In this document: positions 1-7,546 of the stretch, piece after piece | Position numbering within the stretch: the first letter of the stretch is position 1 | Layout of the letters: every line of letters starts with the position of its first letter | NCBI GenBank assembly: GCA_947372405.1 | Contig: CANBTO010000025.1 | Span: 1 to 19,679 of the forward strand | Reading direction: 5' to 3' | Source of the DNA: Verrucomicrobiaceae bacterium | GTDB lineage: Bacteria > Verrucomicrobiota > Verrucomicrobiae > Verrucomicrobiales > Akkermansiaceae | Length of the DNA stretch: 19,679 nt | Position numbers and translations under genes: made by a program | Notes under the pieces: model-generated | The model's database searches: none | What the model saw: only the letters and a program-made list of their open reading frames with translations | Told to the model about the DNA's origin: nothing

Positions 1-11
1 CGCCGATCCAG

Positions 12-575
12 ATGTTTCCGCCGCGTCCCACCTCACTGGCCCACACCATTCTCCGGGAGTCGATCCGCGAGGGTGACCGCGTGATCGACGCAACCGCAGG
101 CAACGGGCATGACACGTTGTTTCTTGCGGAGTGTGTCGGTGCTTCCGGCACCGTGCATGTGTTCGACGTTCAGGAAAACGCGCTGTCCGCAACGCGCATT
201 AAATTGGAGGAGTCGGACATGTCCGCAAGAGCCGTGTTCCATCATGCGTCCCATGCGAGGATGGCGGACTGCGATGAAGCGGAATCCATCTCCGCGGTGA
301 TGTTAAATCTCGGCTATCTGCCCGGTGAAAACCATCAACTCACTACCAGCGAGGATGAGACACTACAGGCACTCTCCGCCGCTTGCGGACTCCTGAAACC
401 CGGAGGAATGCTTTCGGTCGTCTGCTATCCCGGGCATTCGGAAGGAGCGCGGGAAGCCGTCGCGGTGGAGTCATGGATGGCCGGACAAGCCACACTTGGA
501 TGGCGCGTCGCAAAATACGCAATGCTCCGCACCCTGCGGCCCGCTCCGTTCCTTTTGCTGGCTGGCAAACCCTGA
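12..575 (+). CDS. mnmM: YtqB/MnmM-family SAM-dependent methyltransferase
   Basis: This 187-residue protein is a class I SAM-dependent methyltransferase of the family once called 'rRNA methylase' (YtqB type). Characterised members (MnmM) methylate nm5s2U to mnm5s2U at the tRNA wobble position. The sequence shows the glycine-rich SAM loop DATAGNGHDTLFLA (residues 26-39), the acidic FDVQ at the end of strand 2, the family motif NLGYLPG (99-105) and YPGH (139-142). The length matches the usual 185-195 residues. The reading frame is open to the window edge upstream of this ATG, so a slightly earlier start is possible, but family members begin at about this point. It is the only forward-strand gene and converges on coxB with 19 nt between stop codons. 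The family call is firm; the exact tRNA substrate in this organism is inferred. Confidence 0.88.
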   Translation: MFPPRPTSLAHTILRESIREGDRVIDATAGNGHDTLFLAECVGASGTVHVFDVQENALSATRIKLEESDMSARAVFHHASHARMADCDEAESISAVMLNLGYLPGENHQLTTSEDETLQALSAACGLLKPGGMLSVVCYPGHSEGAREAVAVESWMAGQATLGWRVAKYAMLRTLRPAPFLLLAGKP

Positions 576-594
576 GCTTAACCAAGCGTCGGCA

Positions 595-1362
595 TCACTT
601 GGTGGTGTGGGCCTTCAGCGCGGCGTCTGACTGGGCTTTGAACCAGCCATCGTATTCCTCGGCGGGCACGACTTCCATGCTGCCCACCATGTTCCCGTGG
701 CCTTCGCCGCAGAGCTGCCCGCAGACCACGTAGGTTTCCAAGGTCTTCACCGGTGTGAACCACATCGGGATTTCACGACCGGGGATCGCGTCCTGTTGGA
801 TGCGCATCGGGATGATCGAATAGTTGTGAATCACATCCTTCGAGCCGATGTTCAGAACGGCCGGGCGGTTCACTGGCAGCTTGAGGATCGGTGCGGTGAA
901 GTCATCAAGCGCGTTCGGATCGTTGTAATCGATTCCGAGATCGTTGGTGCTGGAAATCAGCGCGGGATCCACGCGGCCGAATTTTCCATCGGCACCGGGA
1001 TAGTGATAGGTCCAGCCGAACTGCCAGCCGATCACGCGTGCACGGACGGGGTTGAGGTTCTGGACTTCCTTCCAACTGTCCACGCGCTCCGCCCACAGCG
1101 GGAACGCGAAGCCCAGAAGCAACACGGCCTCCACGATGATCACGCCGACCTCCAGGTGGCTGGAGAGGTGGCTTTTCACGCCGTCATAGGACGCCTTCGG
1201 ATTCCGTTTGTGCCAGAAGCGGACGACACAGAACAAAAAGAATAAGGTCCAGCCGACGAACAGCGCGAACATGAACCAGTGGACCACGTTGATCATGTGA
1301 TCGACCTGGCCGCCGTGGGCGGAAAAGCAGTCCGGGATACCGCAGAATTTGGTGAAACTCAT
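595..1362 (-). CDS. coxB: cytochrome c oxidase subunit II (CuA subunit)
   Basis: This is the 255-residue subunit II of the aa3 oxidase. It receives electrons from cytochrome c at the dinuclear CuA centre on the outer face of the membrane. Two N-terminal membrane helices (about residues 25-49 and 70-90) precede a cupredoxin domain. All CuA ligands are visible: H179 (in DVIHNY), C214 and C218 with H222 and M225 (motif CGQLCGEGHGNM). The aromatic electron-entry stretch GWQFGWTYHY is at 112-121. There is no CxxCH, so unlike caa3 oxidases no cytochrome c is fused; separate cytochromes must donate. It is the last gene of the cluster, downstream of two small membrane proteins, rather than first as in many cox operons. 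The ATG at 1362 gives the normal short N-terminus; no Shine-Dalgarno sequence precedes it. Confidence 0.96.
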   Translation of the reverse strand: MSFTKFCGIPDCFSAHGGQVDHMINVVHWFMFALFVGWTLFFLFCVVRFWHKRNPKASYDGVKSHLSSHLEVGVIIVEAVLLLGFAFPLWAERVDSWKEVQNLNPVRARVIGWQFGWTYHYPGADGKFGRVDPALISSTNDLGIDYNDPNALDDFTAPILKLPVNRPAVLNIGSKDVIHNYSIIPMRIQQDAIPGREIPMWFTPVKTLETYVVCGQLCGEGHGNMVGSMEVVPAEEYDGWFKAQSDAALKAHTTK

Positions 1363-1386
1363 GGAAATGATGACTTGGTGAAGGCT

Positions 1387-1599
1387 TCAGTTGGAATCGT
1401 CGGAAACAGGGACGTCGTCGGAAAGGGTGGGATCGGCATGTTTCTTCTCAAGCCGTGCGAGATGGACCATGAAAACCCCGATGCCGGCAAGCATTCCCAG
1501 AACCACGACCAGCAGGAAGAAAATCGACCAACCGGCGGCTTCTCCTCCTCCGGCGATCATCGTCACGCGGCAGGTTGAACAGGCGAGTGTTTGGAACAT
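1387..1599 (-). CDS. small single-TM protein with N-terminal CxxC, cox-associated
   Basis: I do not recognise this 70-residue protein. It begins MFQTLACSTCRVTM, with a CxxC pair at residues 7-10, then a glycine-rich stretch. One strongly hydrophobic helix follows (about 24-47), then HLARLEKKH and an acidic tail. The positive-inside rule puts the basic segment in the cytoplasm and the CxxC on the outer side. It lies between the 66-residue protein and coxB with short gaps (28 and 24 nt), so it is probably made with the oxidase. It could be a small oxidase subunit or a redox or copper-handling assembly helper; neither can be shown from sequence. Coding status rests on its place in the operon, the clean TM profile and the lack of any better frame. 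Confidence 0.7.
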   Translation of the reverse strand: MFQTLACSTCRVTMIAGGGEAAGWSIFFLLVVVLGMLAGIGVFMVHLARLEKKHADPTLSDDVPVSDDSN

Positions 1600-1627
1600 G
1601 GCTTGGTATTATATGTTGGGAATGATT

Positions 1628-1828
1628 TCAGAGATGGGCGCTGGCGGCCTTGCGGTAGAAGTAAATCCCGTATGCCAGCATGACGATCACGCCAACGATC
1701 CCCACGTAACCGATGGCGCTGAACAAGGTGGAGCGCTCCGGGGAAAGGACGAACGACCAGACCGCCAGAAACGCGAACAGCAGCGAGCTGACGGTGACAA
1801 AAACGAGATGGAAGTTCTTGAGGGACAT
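1628..1828 (-). CDS. small two-TM membrane protein, cox-associated
   Basis: This is a 66-residue protein of unrecognised family beginning MSLKNFHLVFVTVSS. Two hydrophobic helices (about residues 6-28 and 37-58) are joined by a short polar loop, SPERST, and the protein ends YFYRKAASAHL. Both termini appear to be cytoplasmic. The same frame is open upstream to 1912, but that extension would overlap coxD and reads as Pro/Arg-rich non-membrane sequence. The internal ATG, 4 nt after the coxD stop, is therefore preferred. Position between coxD and another small protein in a cox cluster suggests a minor oxidase subunit or assembly factor; this is inference. Confidence 0.75.
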   Translation of the reverse strand: MSLKNFHLVFVTVSSLLFAFLAVWSFVLSPERSTLFSAIGYVGIVGVIVMLAYGIYFYRKAASAHL

Positions 1829-1832
1829 GGAA

Positions 1833-2213
1833 TCAGCGGTGCGTGGGTGAGGCCATGGATGCCGGAGTGGTCGAGGCACTGCCGTAGAAGAGAGGATCAT
1901 GGATCGGATCATCCTTGGCCAGCTTGGTCAGGAAGAACAAGCCCAGCACGAACACGAGACCGGAACCGAAGATCCAGTAGATCGCCTTCTTCTCGTGATT
2001 GAGGTGCATGAAGACCGCGGCAACCAGCGAGGCTTTGGTCGCGGCGATCGCAAGTCCGATCATGCAGTCCATCTTGTCGAATCCATGCCCGCCAAAATCG
2101 AGGAAATCATACGAGGCGACGGCCACCGTGAGTCCGGTTCCCACAAAGAGAATGAGGGCGATGATCAGGTAGGTGATTACGGATTTGCGAACGGCTTCTG
2201 GGGTGTCTGCCAT
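1833..2213 (-). CDS. coxD: cytochrome c oxidase subunit IV (prokaryotic COX4-like)
   Basis: This 126-residue membrane protein has three predicted helices (about residues 14-34, 49-70 and 77-97). It carries the family-type stretch ATKASLVAAVFMHLNHEKK (58-76), which is typical of prokaryotic subunit IV (CtaF/CoxD). These subunits bind no cofactor and stabilise the oxidase around the CuB region. A Ser/Thr/Pro/His-rich tail of about 25 residues ends the protein. It follows coxC by 43 nt and precedes the 66-residue protein by 4 nt. The family assignment is good; the length is slightly above the usual 95-115 because of the tail. Confidence 0.9.
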   Translation of the reverse strand: MADTPEAVRKSVITYLIIALILFVGTGLTVAVASYDFLDFGGHGFDKMDCMIGLAIAATKASLVAAVFMHLNHEKKAIYWIFGSGLVFVLGLFFLTKLAKDDPIHDPLFYGSASTTPASMASPTHR

Positions 2214-2256
2214 GGGATTGTTGTGTTTTGGATGGTTCAGGATAGCTCGGAACAGC

Positions 2257-3873
2257 TCACATCAAATAGAAAATAGGGAAGGCGAAGATCCAGATCAGGT
2301 CAACGAAGTGCCAGAACAGGCCACCGATTTCCACACGGTTGGTCAGCCACTCAGGATTCGTCTCATACATCTTGCGGCCGAAAAAGAGATAGTAGCAGAG
2401 AACCAGGGCTCCACCGATGACGTGCAGACCGTGAAGGCCGGTGATGGTGAAATAGATCGCGTAGTAGGTGTTCCAGGATGGAGTGAACTTGGAGGCAAAA
2501 CGGATTTCCTCACGCGGTATCGAAAGAGACGCGAAGGTTTTGTGTTCCTCACGTGCCGCATAGTCGGGGCCCATGAACTCCTCTTTCAGGCGGATCACCT
2601 GCTTGGTGCGGTCCACACCATCGGCCTTCGCCACGAAGTCCTTCCATCCGATGCGGTAGCGTTCGGTGGCGGTGGGCTCGCGGTTCGGTTTGCCGGTCAC
2701 CTTGTCGATGCCGTATTTATCGATCAACTGCTTCTCGATCTTGGCGACCTGGACCTTGTTCCACTCCCAGGCTTCCCTGGCGAAGGGGTTTTTCTTGATG
2801 ATCCATGAGTTTTCGATGGCTGCAACCGGATCCTGACCCTTCTCCACCGCCTTCATGGCGAGATACTGGAAGTCGATCGCGTCCAGGCTGTGGAACACCA
2901 TCGGGCTTTCCATCAGCTTGCCGTCCACCACGGTGTCGTCACGCAGACGGGACTGGGTGGCTGCCTGCTTGATGTCACGTGGTTTGAAATCCAAGTGGGC
3001 GGGAGGATCGACCTTGAAGTAAACGGTGCCGATTTCGGTGAGCATTTTCGGCGTGAGAGCATCCTCGTTGATCTTCACATCGGAAGCGATCTGCCAACCC
3101 TTTTTGCCGGGGTTCGCAGCCAAGGCCACCTTCCATGCGGCATCAAGCGCGGCGCTGCGCATGGCGCTGTTGTGGGAGCGCGCGGCGAGATGGGCCGCTT
3201 GGATTTTATTGAGAAGTTCAAGCGTGAGCGGCTCGCCTTGTTTGGCCAAAGCCGGCGGGTCTTTTTGTCCTTCTTCGGTGACCGGTTTGAGATCAGCCGC
3301 GAGAACAATCTTCGAGTGATGATGTTCGGCTTGGCTGACCAACTCATCGACCCATGGTTTGTAATAACGCACGGTGTTGAAGGTGAGTCCCTCCGTTTCC
3401 ACCACGATCTGGTTCTCCTCGATCTCCTGGCCTTTGTGGTCGAGTACCGGCTTGCCATCTTCCTCCTCCTTGCCCAAGTGGCCTTCGAGGATCGTGTAGT
3501 CGTTCAGGCGGACGGCCTGGTGATGGAACTTCACGTTGTATTCGAGACCTTTGAGCACCATGAACGAGGCTGCGCAAGCCACCGTGATGCCCATGAAAAG
3601 CTGGAACATCCGCCAGTTGCGCAGCTTGAGGGACGCCCACGCGAAAACGACCGTCACCGAGGAAAAGATCAGGATGAAGGTGTTGAGCAACCCCGGCAGC
3701 ACCGGAAGGGCGCGCTCGGGCCATGGGTAGTCCGCGCCGAGACGCAGGAAGACATAAGCGGAGAAGAATCCGCCGAAGAGCATGACTTCGGAGGCGAGGA
3801 ACAACCAGATGGCGATCTTCGCGTTGAAGAGGCCCGTGTCCTTGCGGGGAGTGACGATGTATGGAATTTCCAT
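2257..3873 (-). CDS. coxC: cytochrome c oxidase subunit III with a ~345-residue insertion
   Basis: This is the haem-copper oxidase subunit III of the aa3 enzyme, 538 residues instead of the usual ~200. The five-helix core is intact but split. Helices lie at about 17-43 (with ASEVMLFGGFF), 58-82 and 89-111, then at 468-497 (FTITGLHGLHVIGG) and 517-537 (FWHFVDLIWIFAFP). Between helices 3 and 4 lie about 345 residues (118-462) rich in Lys, Glu, Asp and Ala, with no CxxCH and no TM segment. Basic residues in the helix 2-3 loop (SLKLRNWR) put that loop inside, so the insertion should face the periplasm. The reading frame is continuous, so this is not a fused neighbour or frameshift. No domain in the insertion is recognised. 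It follows coxA by 57 nt. Confidence 0.93.
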   Translation of the reverse strand: MEIPYIVTPRKDTGLFNAKIAIWLFLASEVMLFGGFFSAYVFLRLGADYPWPERALPVLPGLLNTFILIFSSVTVVFAWASLKLRNWRMFQLFMGITVACAASFMVLKGLEYNVKFHHQAVRLNDYTILEGHLGKEEEDGKPVLDHKGQEIEENQIVVETEGLTFNTVRYYKPWVDELVSQAEHHHSKIVLAADLKPVTEEGQKDPPALAKQGEPLTLELLNKIQAAHLAARSHNSAMRSAALDAAWKVALAANPGKKGWQIASDVKINEDALTPKMLTEIGTVYFKVDPPAHLDFKPRDIKQAATQSRLRDDTVVDGKLMESPMVFHSLDAIDFQYLAMKAVEKGQDPVAAIENSWIIKKNPFAREAWEWNKVQVAKIEKQLIDKYGIDKVTGKPNREPTATERYRIGWKDFVAKADGVDRTKQVIRLKEEFMGPDYAAREEHKTFASLSIPREEIRFASKFTPSWNTYYAIYFTITGLHGLHVIGGALVLCYYLFFGRKMYETNPEWLTNRVEIGGLFWHFVDLIWIFAFPIFYLM

Positions 3874-3930
3874 GTGATGGGAGAGCTATGATTGCGCGGG
3901 ATTTGCCAGCGGTTTCGATGAAGGGAAATG

Positions 3931-5802
3931 TCAGGCTTTCTTGTCCGCGGCCTTGGAACTCGGCTCGATCCACTGCGGATAGAAATCCTCCTCGCGGTCA
4001 GGCCTGCTGTATTCGTAAGGACCGCGGTAAACGGCGGGATCGAAGGTGAAGTTGCCGTGGCCGGGAGGCGTCGGCGTGGCCCACTCAAGCGTGGTGGCAT
4101 CCCACGGATTGTCGCTCTCCACCTTTTTGCCGAATTTCCACGAGGTGAACAAGTTGATGATGACCGGAATCTGAGCAAGGGCCATGGTCCATGCGCCCAT
4201 CGACATGATGATGTTCATGTCGATATTGGCGGCGATCATCTTTCCAACCACGTTCGTGCTGTCGGCGGCTTTCGCGAGATATGCGTCGCCCCCGTTGTAC
4301 CAGCGGCGGTGGAAACCGGCCATCCCCTGCAGCAGCATCGGGAAGAAGATGATGTTCATGCAGATCAGGCTAGGCCAGAAATGGAGGTGGTTGAGCGTCT
4401 TGCTCATGAAACGTCCGGTGATTTTCGGATACCAGTGAAGCACGCCGGCGAAGAAGCCGAAGAGGATGCCCGGAGCCACGACGTAGTGGAAGTGACCGAT
4501 GACGTAGTAGGTGTCATGCAGGTGGAGGTCCGCCAGGTTGAAGGCCAGCGGCAGTCCGGTGAGACCACCGATACCGAACATCGGGATGAACGCGCAGGCC
4601 CAGAGCATCGGTGGCGTGAATCGGATCGAGCCACCCCACAGCGAGATGAGCATCGAGGTGATGATGACCACCGACGGCACGGAGATCAGCACCGTGGTCG
4701 TCTGGAAGAAGGTGGAAACCGCGGCTCCCATTCCCGTCATGTACATGTGGTGGGCCCACACGATGAAGGAGAGGAAACCGAGCACCAGCACCGAGTAAAC
4801 CATCGACTTGTATCCCCACAACGGCTTGCGGGTGTTGGCCGGAATGATTTCCGAAACGCAGGCGAAGGCGGGCAGAAGAAGCACATACACCTCCGGGTGG
4901 CCGAGGAACCAGAACAAGTGCTGGAACAGCAGCGGCGAACCACCGCCTGATAGATTGGCAAGGCCCTCGCTCTTGGTGAACAGGCCGGACGGCATGAAGA
5001 ACGACGAATGCGCAACGCGGTCCATCAACTGCATGATGCCGGCGGCTTCAAGCGGCGGGAAGGCCAGCAGCAGCAGGAAGCCCGTGACGAGCATCGCCCA
5101 GACGAAGAAGGGCATGCGCATCCAGGTCATGCCGCGGGCGCGCAGGTTGATGATCGTCGTGATGAAGTTGACCGATCCTAACAGCGAGGAGGTGATCAGG
5201 CAGACCAGGCCGAGCAGCCACTGCGTCTGGCCCGCAAGCCACTGGTTGACCACCTGTCCGTCGGCGAATCCCGCGAGCGGCGAGTAGTTCGTCCAGCCGG
5301 ACTTGGCGGCGCCGGACTCCATGAAGAACGACGAGCACATGATCAGGCCGCCGAGCAGATAGACCCAGTAGCTGGCCATGTTGAGGCGCGGGAAAGCCAT
5401 GTCCGGCGCGCCGATCTGGAGCGGAGTCACGTAGTTTCCGAAAGCCCCGAATCCGAGCGGCACGATGCCGAGGAAGACCATGATCGTTCCGTGCATGGCA
5501 CCGAACATGTTGTAGGTCTCGCCCGTCACCTTGCCGTCCTGCAGCCAGCGGGCTTTCCAGCCATCGGTGAAAACCCAGCTCATCCATCCCGGAAGCGGTT
5601 GGTGCGGGTAGGCGATGCTCCAGCGCATGACCATCATCAGATAGAATCCGAAGGCCAGGAAGCACATCGCGGTGATGCCATACTGAAGCCCGATCATCTT
5701 GTGGTCCGTGGAAAACACATATTTCCGGAGAAATCCGGGATCGTGGTGATGATCGTCGTGATGGGCGTCGTGCCCGGAGTGGCTGGTGGCGTGAGAGCTC
5801 AT
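3931..5802 (-). CDS. coxA: cytochrome c oxidase subunit I (aa3-type catalytic subunit)
   Basis: This 623-residue, 12-helix catalytic subunit reduces O2 to water and pumps protons. Metal ligands are complete: H104 and H439 for haem a, H437 for haem a3, and H302, H351 and H352 for CuB, with cross-link Y306 in GHPEVY. D-channel residues D134, N141 and E304 are present, so it is A1-type. H429-D430 and R499-R500 are also kept. The K-channel site differs: where typical A-type enzymes have PTGIK, this one has PSVVI (376-380), so the lysine is isoleucine. The N-terminus has eight His in residues 4-20 on the cytoplasmic side. It has no fused subunit III or cytochrome c. The 192-nt upstream gap may hold its own promoter. 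Confidence 0.97.
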   Translation of the reverse strand: MSSHATSHSGHDAHHDDHHHDPGFLRKYVFSTDHKMIGLQYGITAMCFLAFGFYLMMVMRWSIAYPHQPLPGWMSWVFTDGWKARWLQDGKVTGETYNMFGAMHGTIMVFLGIVPLGFGAFGNYVTPLQIGAPDMAFPRLNMASYWVYLLGGLIMCSSFFMESGAAKSGWTNYSPLAGFADGQVVNQWLAGQTQWLLGLVCLITSSLLGSVNFITTIINLRARGMTWMRMPFFVWAMLVTGFLLLLAFPPLEAAGIMQLMDRVAHSSFFMPSGLFTKSEGLANLSGGGSPLLFQHLFWFLGHPEVYVLLLPAFACVSEIIPANTRKPLWGYKSMVYSVLVLGFLSFIVWAHHMYMTGMGAAVSTFFQTTTVLISVPSVVIITSMLISLWGGSIRFTPPMLWACAFIPMFGIGGLTGLPLAFNLADLHLHDTYYVIGHFHYVVAPGILFGFFAGVLHWYPKITGRFMSKTLNHLHFWPSLICMNIIFFPMLLQGMAGFHRRWYNGGDAYLAKAADSTNVVGKMIAANIDMNIIMSMGAWTMALAQIPVIINLFTSWKFGKKVESDNPWDATTLEWATPTPPGHGNFTFDPAVYRGPYEYSRPDREEDFYPQWIEPSSKAADKKA

Positions 5803-5994
5803 GGTTCCGTCTTGCGGCGTTGGTTAATCCAAAACAAGGAAAGTGAATAGCAAAAAATGCGTGGCCAATTTTCTTATCTTTGAATCATAATGGGAGATTT
5901 GCGTATAGGGTCAGGGAATCGGGAAAATCGTTTGGATGGGCGGGGTGTGCTGAGCTGGCCGGAGGATCACAATGCAGGCGGAAGGCGCCTTGGA
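5803..5994 (-). promoter_or_regulatory. 192-nt gap before coxA; possible internal promoter
   Basis: This is the only sizeable gap within the cluster and is more AT-rich than the flanking genes. Read on the minus strand, TATGAT (5884-5889) resembles a -10 box. CTGACC (5909-5914) is a poor -35 match with a long 19-nt spacer. A start near 5877 would leave a leader of about 75 nt. A block at 5851-5880 resembles one upstream of actA. A promoter is plausible from the gap size but the boxes are weak. Confidence 0.3.
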
Positions 5995-6774
5995 TCATGG
6001 CTTGGGTTTGGCGGCCACCGGCAGGAGCGTGATGGGGTCCACCATGGTCTTCGGATCCAGCGGTGTTCCCGGCAGCGACTTGAGGTGCTCGGCGGTGAGT
6101 TCCTCGCCCGAGACCTGTTCGCCCGCTTTGGCGCGTTTGGCGGAAATTTCCTTGGCGGCTTTGGCCATTTCGACGGTGACGACATCACCCGTGCTGTTTC
6201 CGAAATTGTTGCGGACGTAGGTCATGACACCAGCCAGATCCTCAGGCGATGCGACGCTGCCAGCTTGCGACGGCATGCCCGCTCCAAACGATTTTCCGAT
6301 ACTGGTCGGCCCGTGAAGACCGTTGAGGATGATCATGGCGAAGCGCTCGGTCTCACCGGTCACCCATTTGGATCCCGCGAGAGCAGGGTAGTTGGCACCA
6401 TCGCCCTTGGCTTCGGAGCCGTGGCAGCCATTGCAAACCGCCGAGTAGATTTTCGAGCCCTTGGCCATGTAGGCGGCAAGCGCCTCTTTCGATTGAGGGC
6501 CTGAAGCCGCGGCTCCCGGAGCCGGAGCACGCACGTAGCCTTCACGGAAGGTGGTGTCGTAGGCAAAAAGTTTGCCGGAGCCGCCCAGGATTCCTCCGGC
6601 AACCACAAGGACAACGCCACAAACTGCCATGAGCCAGAGCGAGATCGGTTCGCTCCCGTTGTCAGCGATCCGGTTCTCGCGGGCGCAAGCCGCGGCTTCG
6701 CGCACGACTCTGCCGTGGGCCTCGGCCACGTTGATCGAGTCTTCAAGATCAGGTTTCTGGTTTGCCAAAGACAT
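5995..6774 (-). CDS. membrane-anchored monohaem cytochrome c (CcoP-like position)
   Basis: This 259-residue protein has an N-terminal cytoplasmic segment, one membrane helix (about 44-64), a short linker and a class I cytochrome c domain on the outer face. The haem site is C114/C117/H118 (CNGCH) and the likely axial ligand is M167 in FGAGMPSQ. It is followed by MTYVRNNFGN and a charged tail ending in PVAAKPKP. It takes the ccoP place after the ccoO-like gene but has one haem, not two. It resembles the cytochrome encoded at 9077-9835. A TTG at 6807 overlapping the ccoO-like stop would add 11 residues; the ATG at 6774 is preferred although neither has a good ribosome site. It probably shuttles electrons between ACIII, the CcoO-like protein and CuA. 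Confidence 0.9.
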   Translation of the reverse strand: MSLANQKPDLEDSINVAEAHGRVVREAAACARENRIADNGSEPISLWLMAVCGVVLVVAGGILGGSGKLFAYDTTFREGYVRAPAPGAAASGPQSKEALAAYMAKGSKIYSAVCNGCHGSEAKGDGANYPALAGSKWVTGETERFAMIILNGLHGPTSIGKSFGAGMPSQAGSVASPEDLAGVMTYVRNNFGNSTGDVVTVEMAKAAKEISAKRAKAGEQVSGEELTAEHLKSLPGTPLDPKTMVDPITLLPVAAKPKP

Positions 6775-6803
6775 GTTGGAAAGTGGGTGGTGTGTGGGAA
6801 AAT

Positions 6804-7511
6804 TCAACTGTCGCCGCTCTTTTTCTTCGGCGCGAAATCAAGTGCCGCGGGAGCCTTCTGGTCTTTCTTCAACGAGAGCAGGTAGGAAACCAAAGCCTTC
6901 GCATCGGAACCGGGAACCAGTTCGAAACCCGCACCGACATCCACCTTGAGGGCGTCCGACGACGGGCTGCCCTTGATCTCCCGTTTCTCAAAGAAAAACG
7001 GATGTGGCGGGCAGGTGGACTTCCACAGTTTCGAATTGTTGCGCGGGTTATACAGGTGAGCGTAAAGCCAAGCGGACGGATCTCCGCCCTCGGCATAAAT
7101 CGACTCCACGCGGCGCCCGATATTCGACAGGTCAGGCCCGATCCTCATCACGCCGATCTGCGCGAACTTCTCACCGTAGAAATCGAAAGCGTTCGTTTCC
7201 CGGCGCGTGTCGCCGCGGTCCTTGTCGTTCTGCAAGCCACCCCAGTCGGGACGATAGAGATCGTTGCCCGCATAGGTGGGGCGAACCACCTGTGTGTGGC
7301 AGTAGTAACAGCCGTTCTCGGCATAGACCCGAGCGCCGTTGGCCACGCGGCCGGTGCGTTTCGGGAAAAACACGCCCGCAGAGGTCTTCTCCGCATCCGG
7401 GTCCTTGATGGGAGCGAGATCCCGCATCTTGAAATAAGGAACCACGATGATCGACAGCCATGCGATGCCGAAGCTGGCGGAAAGACCAAGAATGAAGGTG
7501 CGGAGGCTCAT
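6804..7511 (-). CDS. CcoO-like membrane-anchored monohaem c protein, variant axial site
   Basis: This 235-residue protein is homologous to CcoO, the monohaem subunit of cbb3 oxidases. It has an N-terminal anchor (about 5-27) and the CcoO-type haem site C68/C71/H72 followed by TQVVRP. RIGPDLSNIG (123-132) and AHLYNPRN (151-158) also match CcoO. Typical CcoO proteins then have S-x-M-P-x-Y-P, where Met is the sixth haem ligand. Here the stretch is STCPPHPFFFE, so C167 stands in the Met position, with H170 three residues on. The haem may have Cys, His or another ligand and an altered potential. The gene sits 35 nt after the CcoN-like gene, so the two are probably partners. Databases would call it cbb3 oxidase subunit II; the role here is uncertain because its partner lacks a catalytic site. 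Confidence 0.92.
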   Translation of the reverse strand: MSLRTFILGLSASFGIAWLSIIVVPYFKMRDLAPIKDPDAEKTSAGVFFPKRTGRVANGARVYAENGCYYCHTQVVRPTYAGNDLYRPDWGGLQNDKDRGDTRRETNAFDFYGEKFAQIGVMRIGPDLSNIGRRVESIYAEGGDPSAWLYAHLYNPRNNSKLWKSTCPPHPFFFEKREIKGSPSSDALKVDVGAGFELVPGSDAKALVSYLLSLKKDQKAPAALDFAPKKKSGDS

Positions 7512-7546
7512 TGGGAAAATCTTGAATTTGGTATCTGCAACTCGGT

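Noticed and set aside
581..603. Inverted repeat ACCAAG/CTTGGT between the convergent methyltransferase gene and coxB, as a terminator
   Set aside because: Only 6 bp with an 11-nt loop, partly inside coxB, and no T-tract on either strand.
1608..1613. TATAAT on the minus strand just before the 70-residue gene, as a promoter
   Set aside because: No acceptable -35 at 16-18 nt, and it would give an almost leaderless start inside a tight operon; likely chance.
6775..6807. TTG start for the second cytochrome c, overlapping the ccoO-like stop
   Set aside because: Possible translational coupling, but the ATG 11 codons later starts a more natural N-terminus; neither has a ribosome site.
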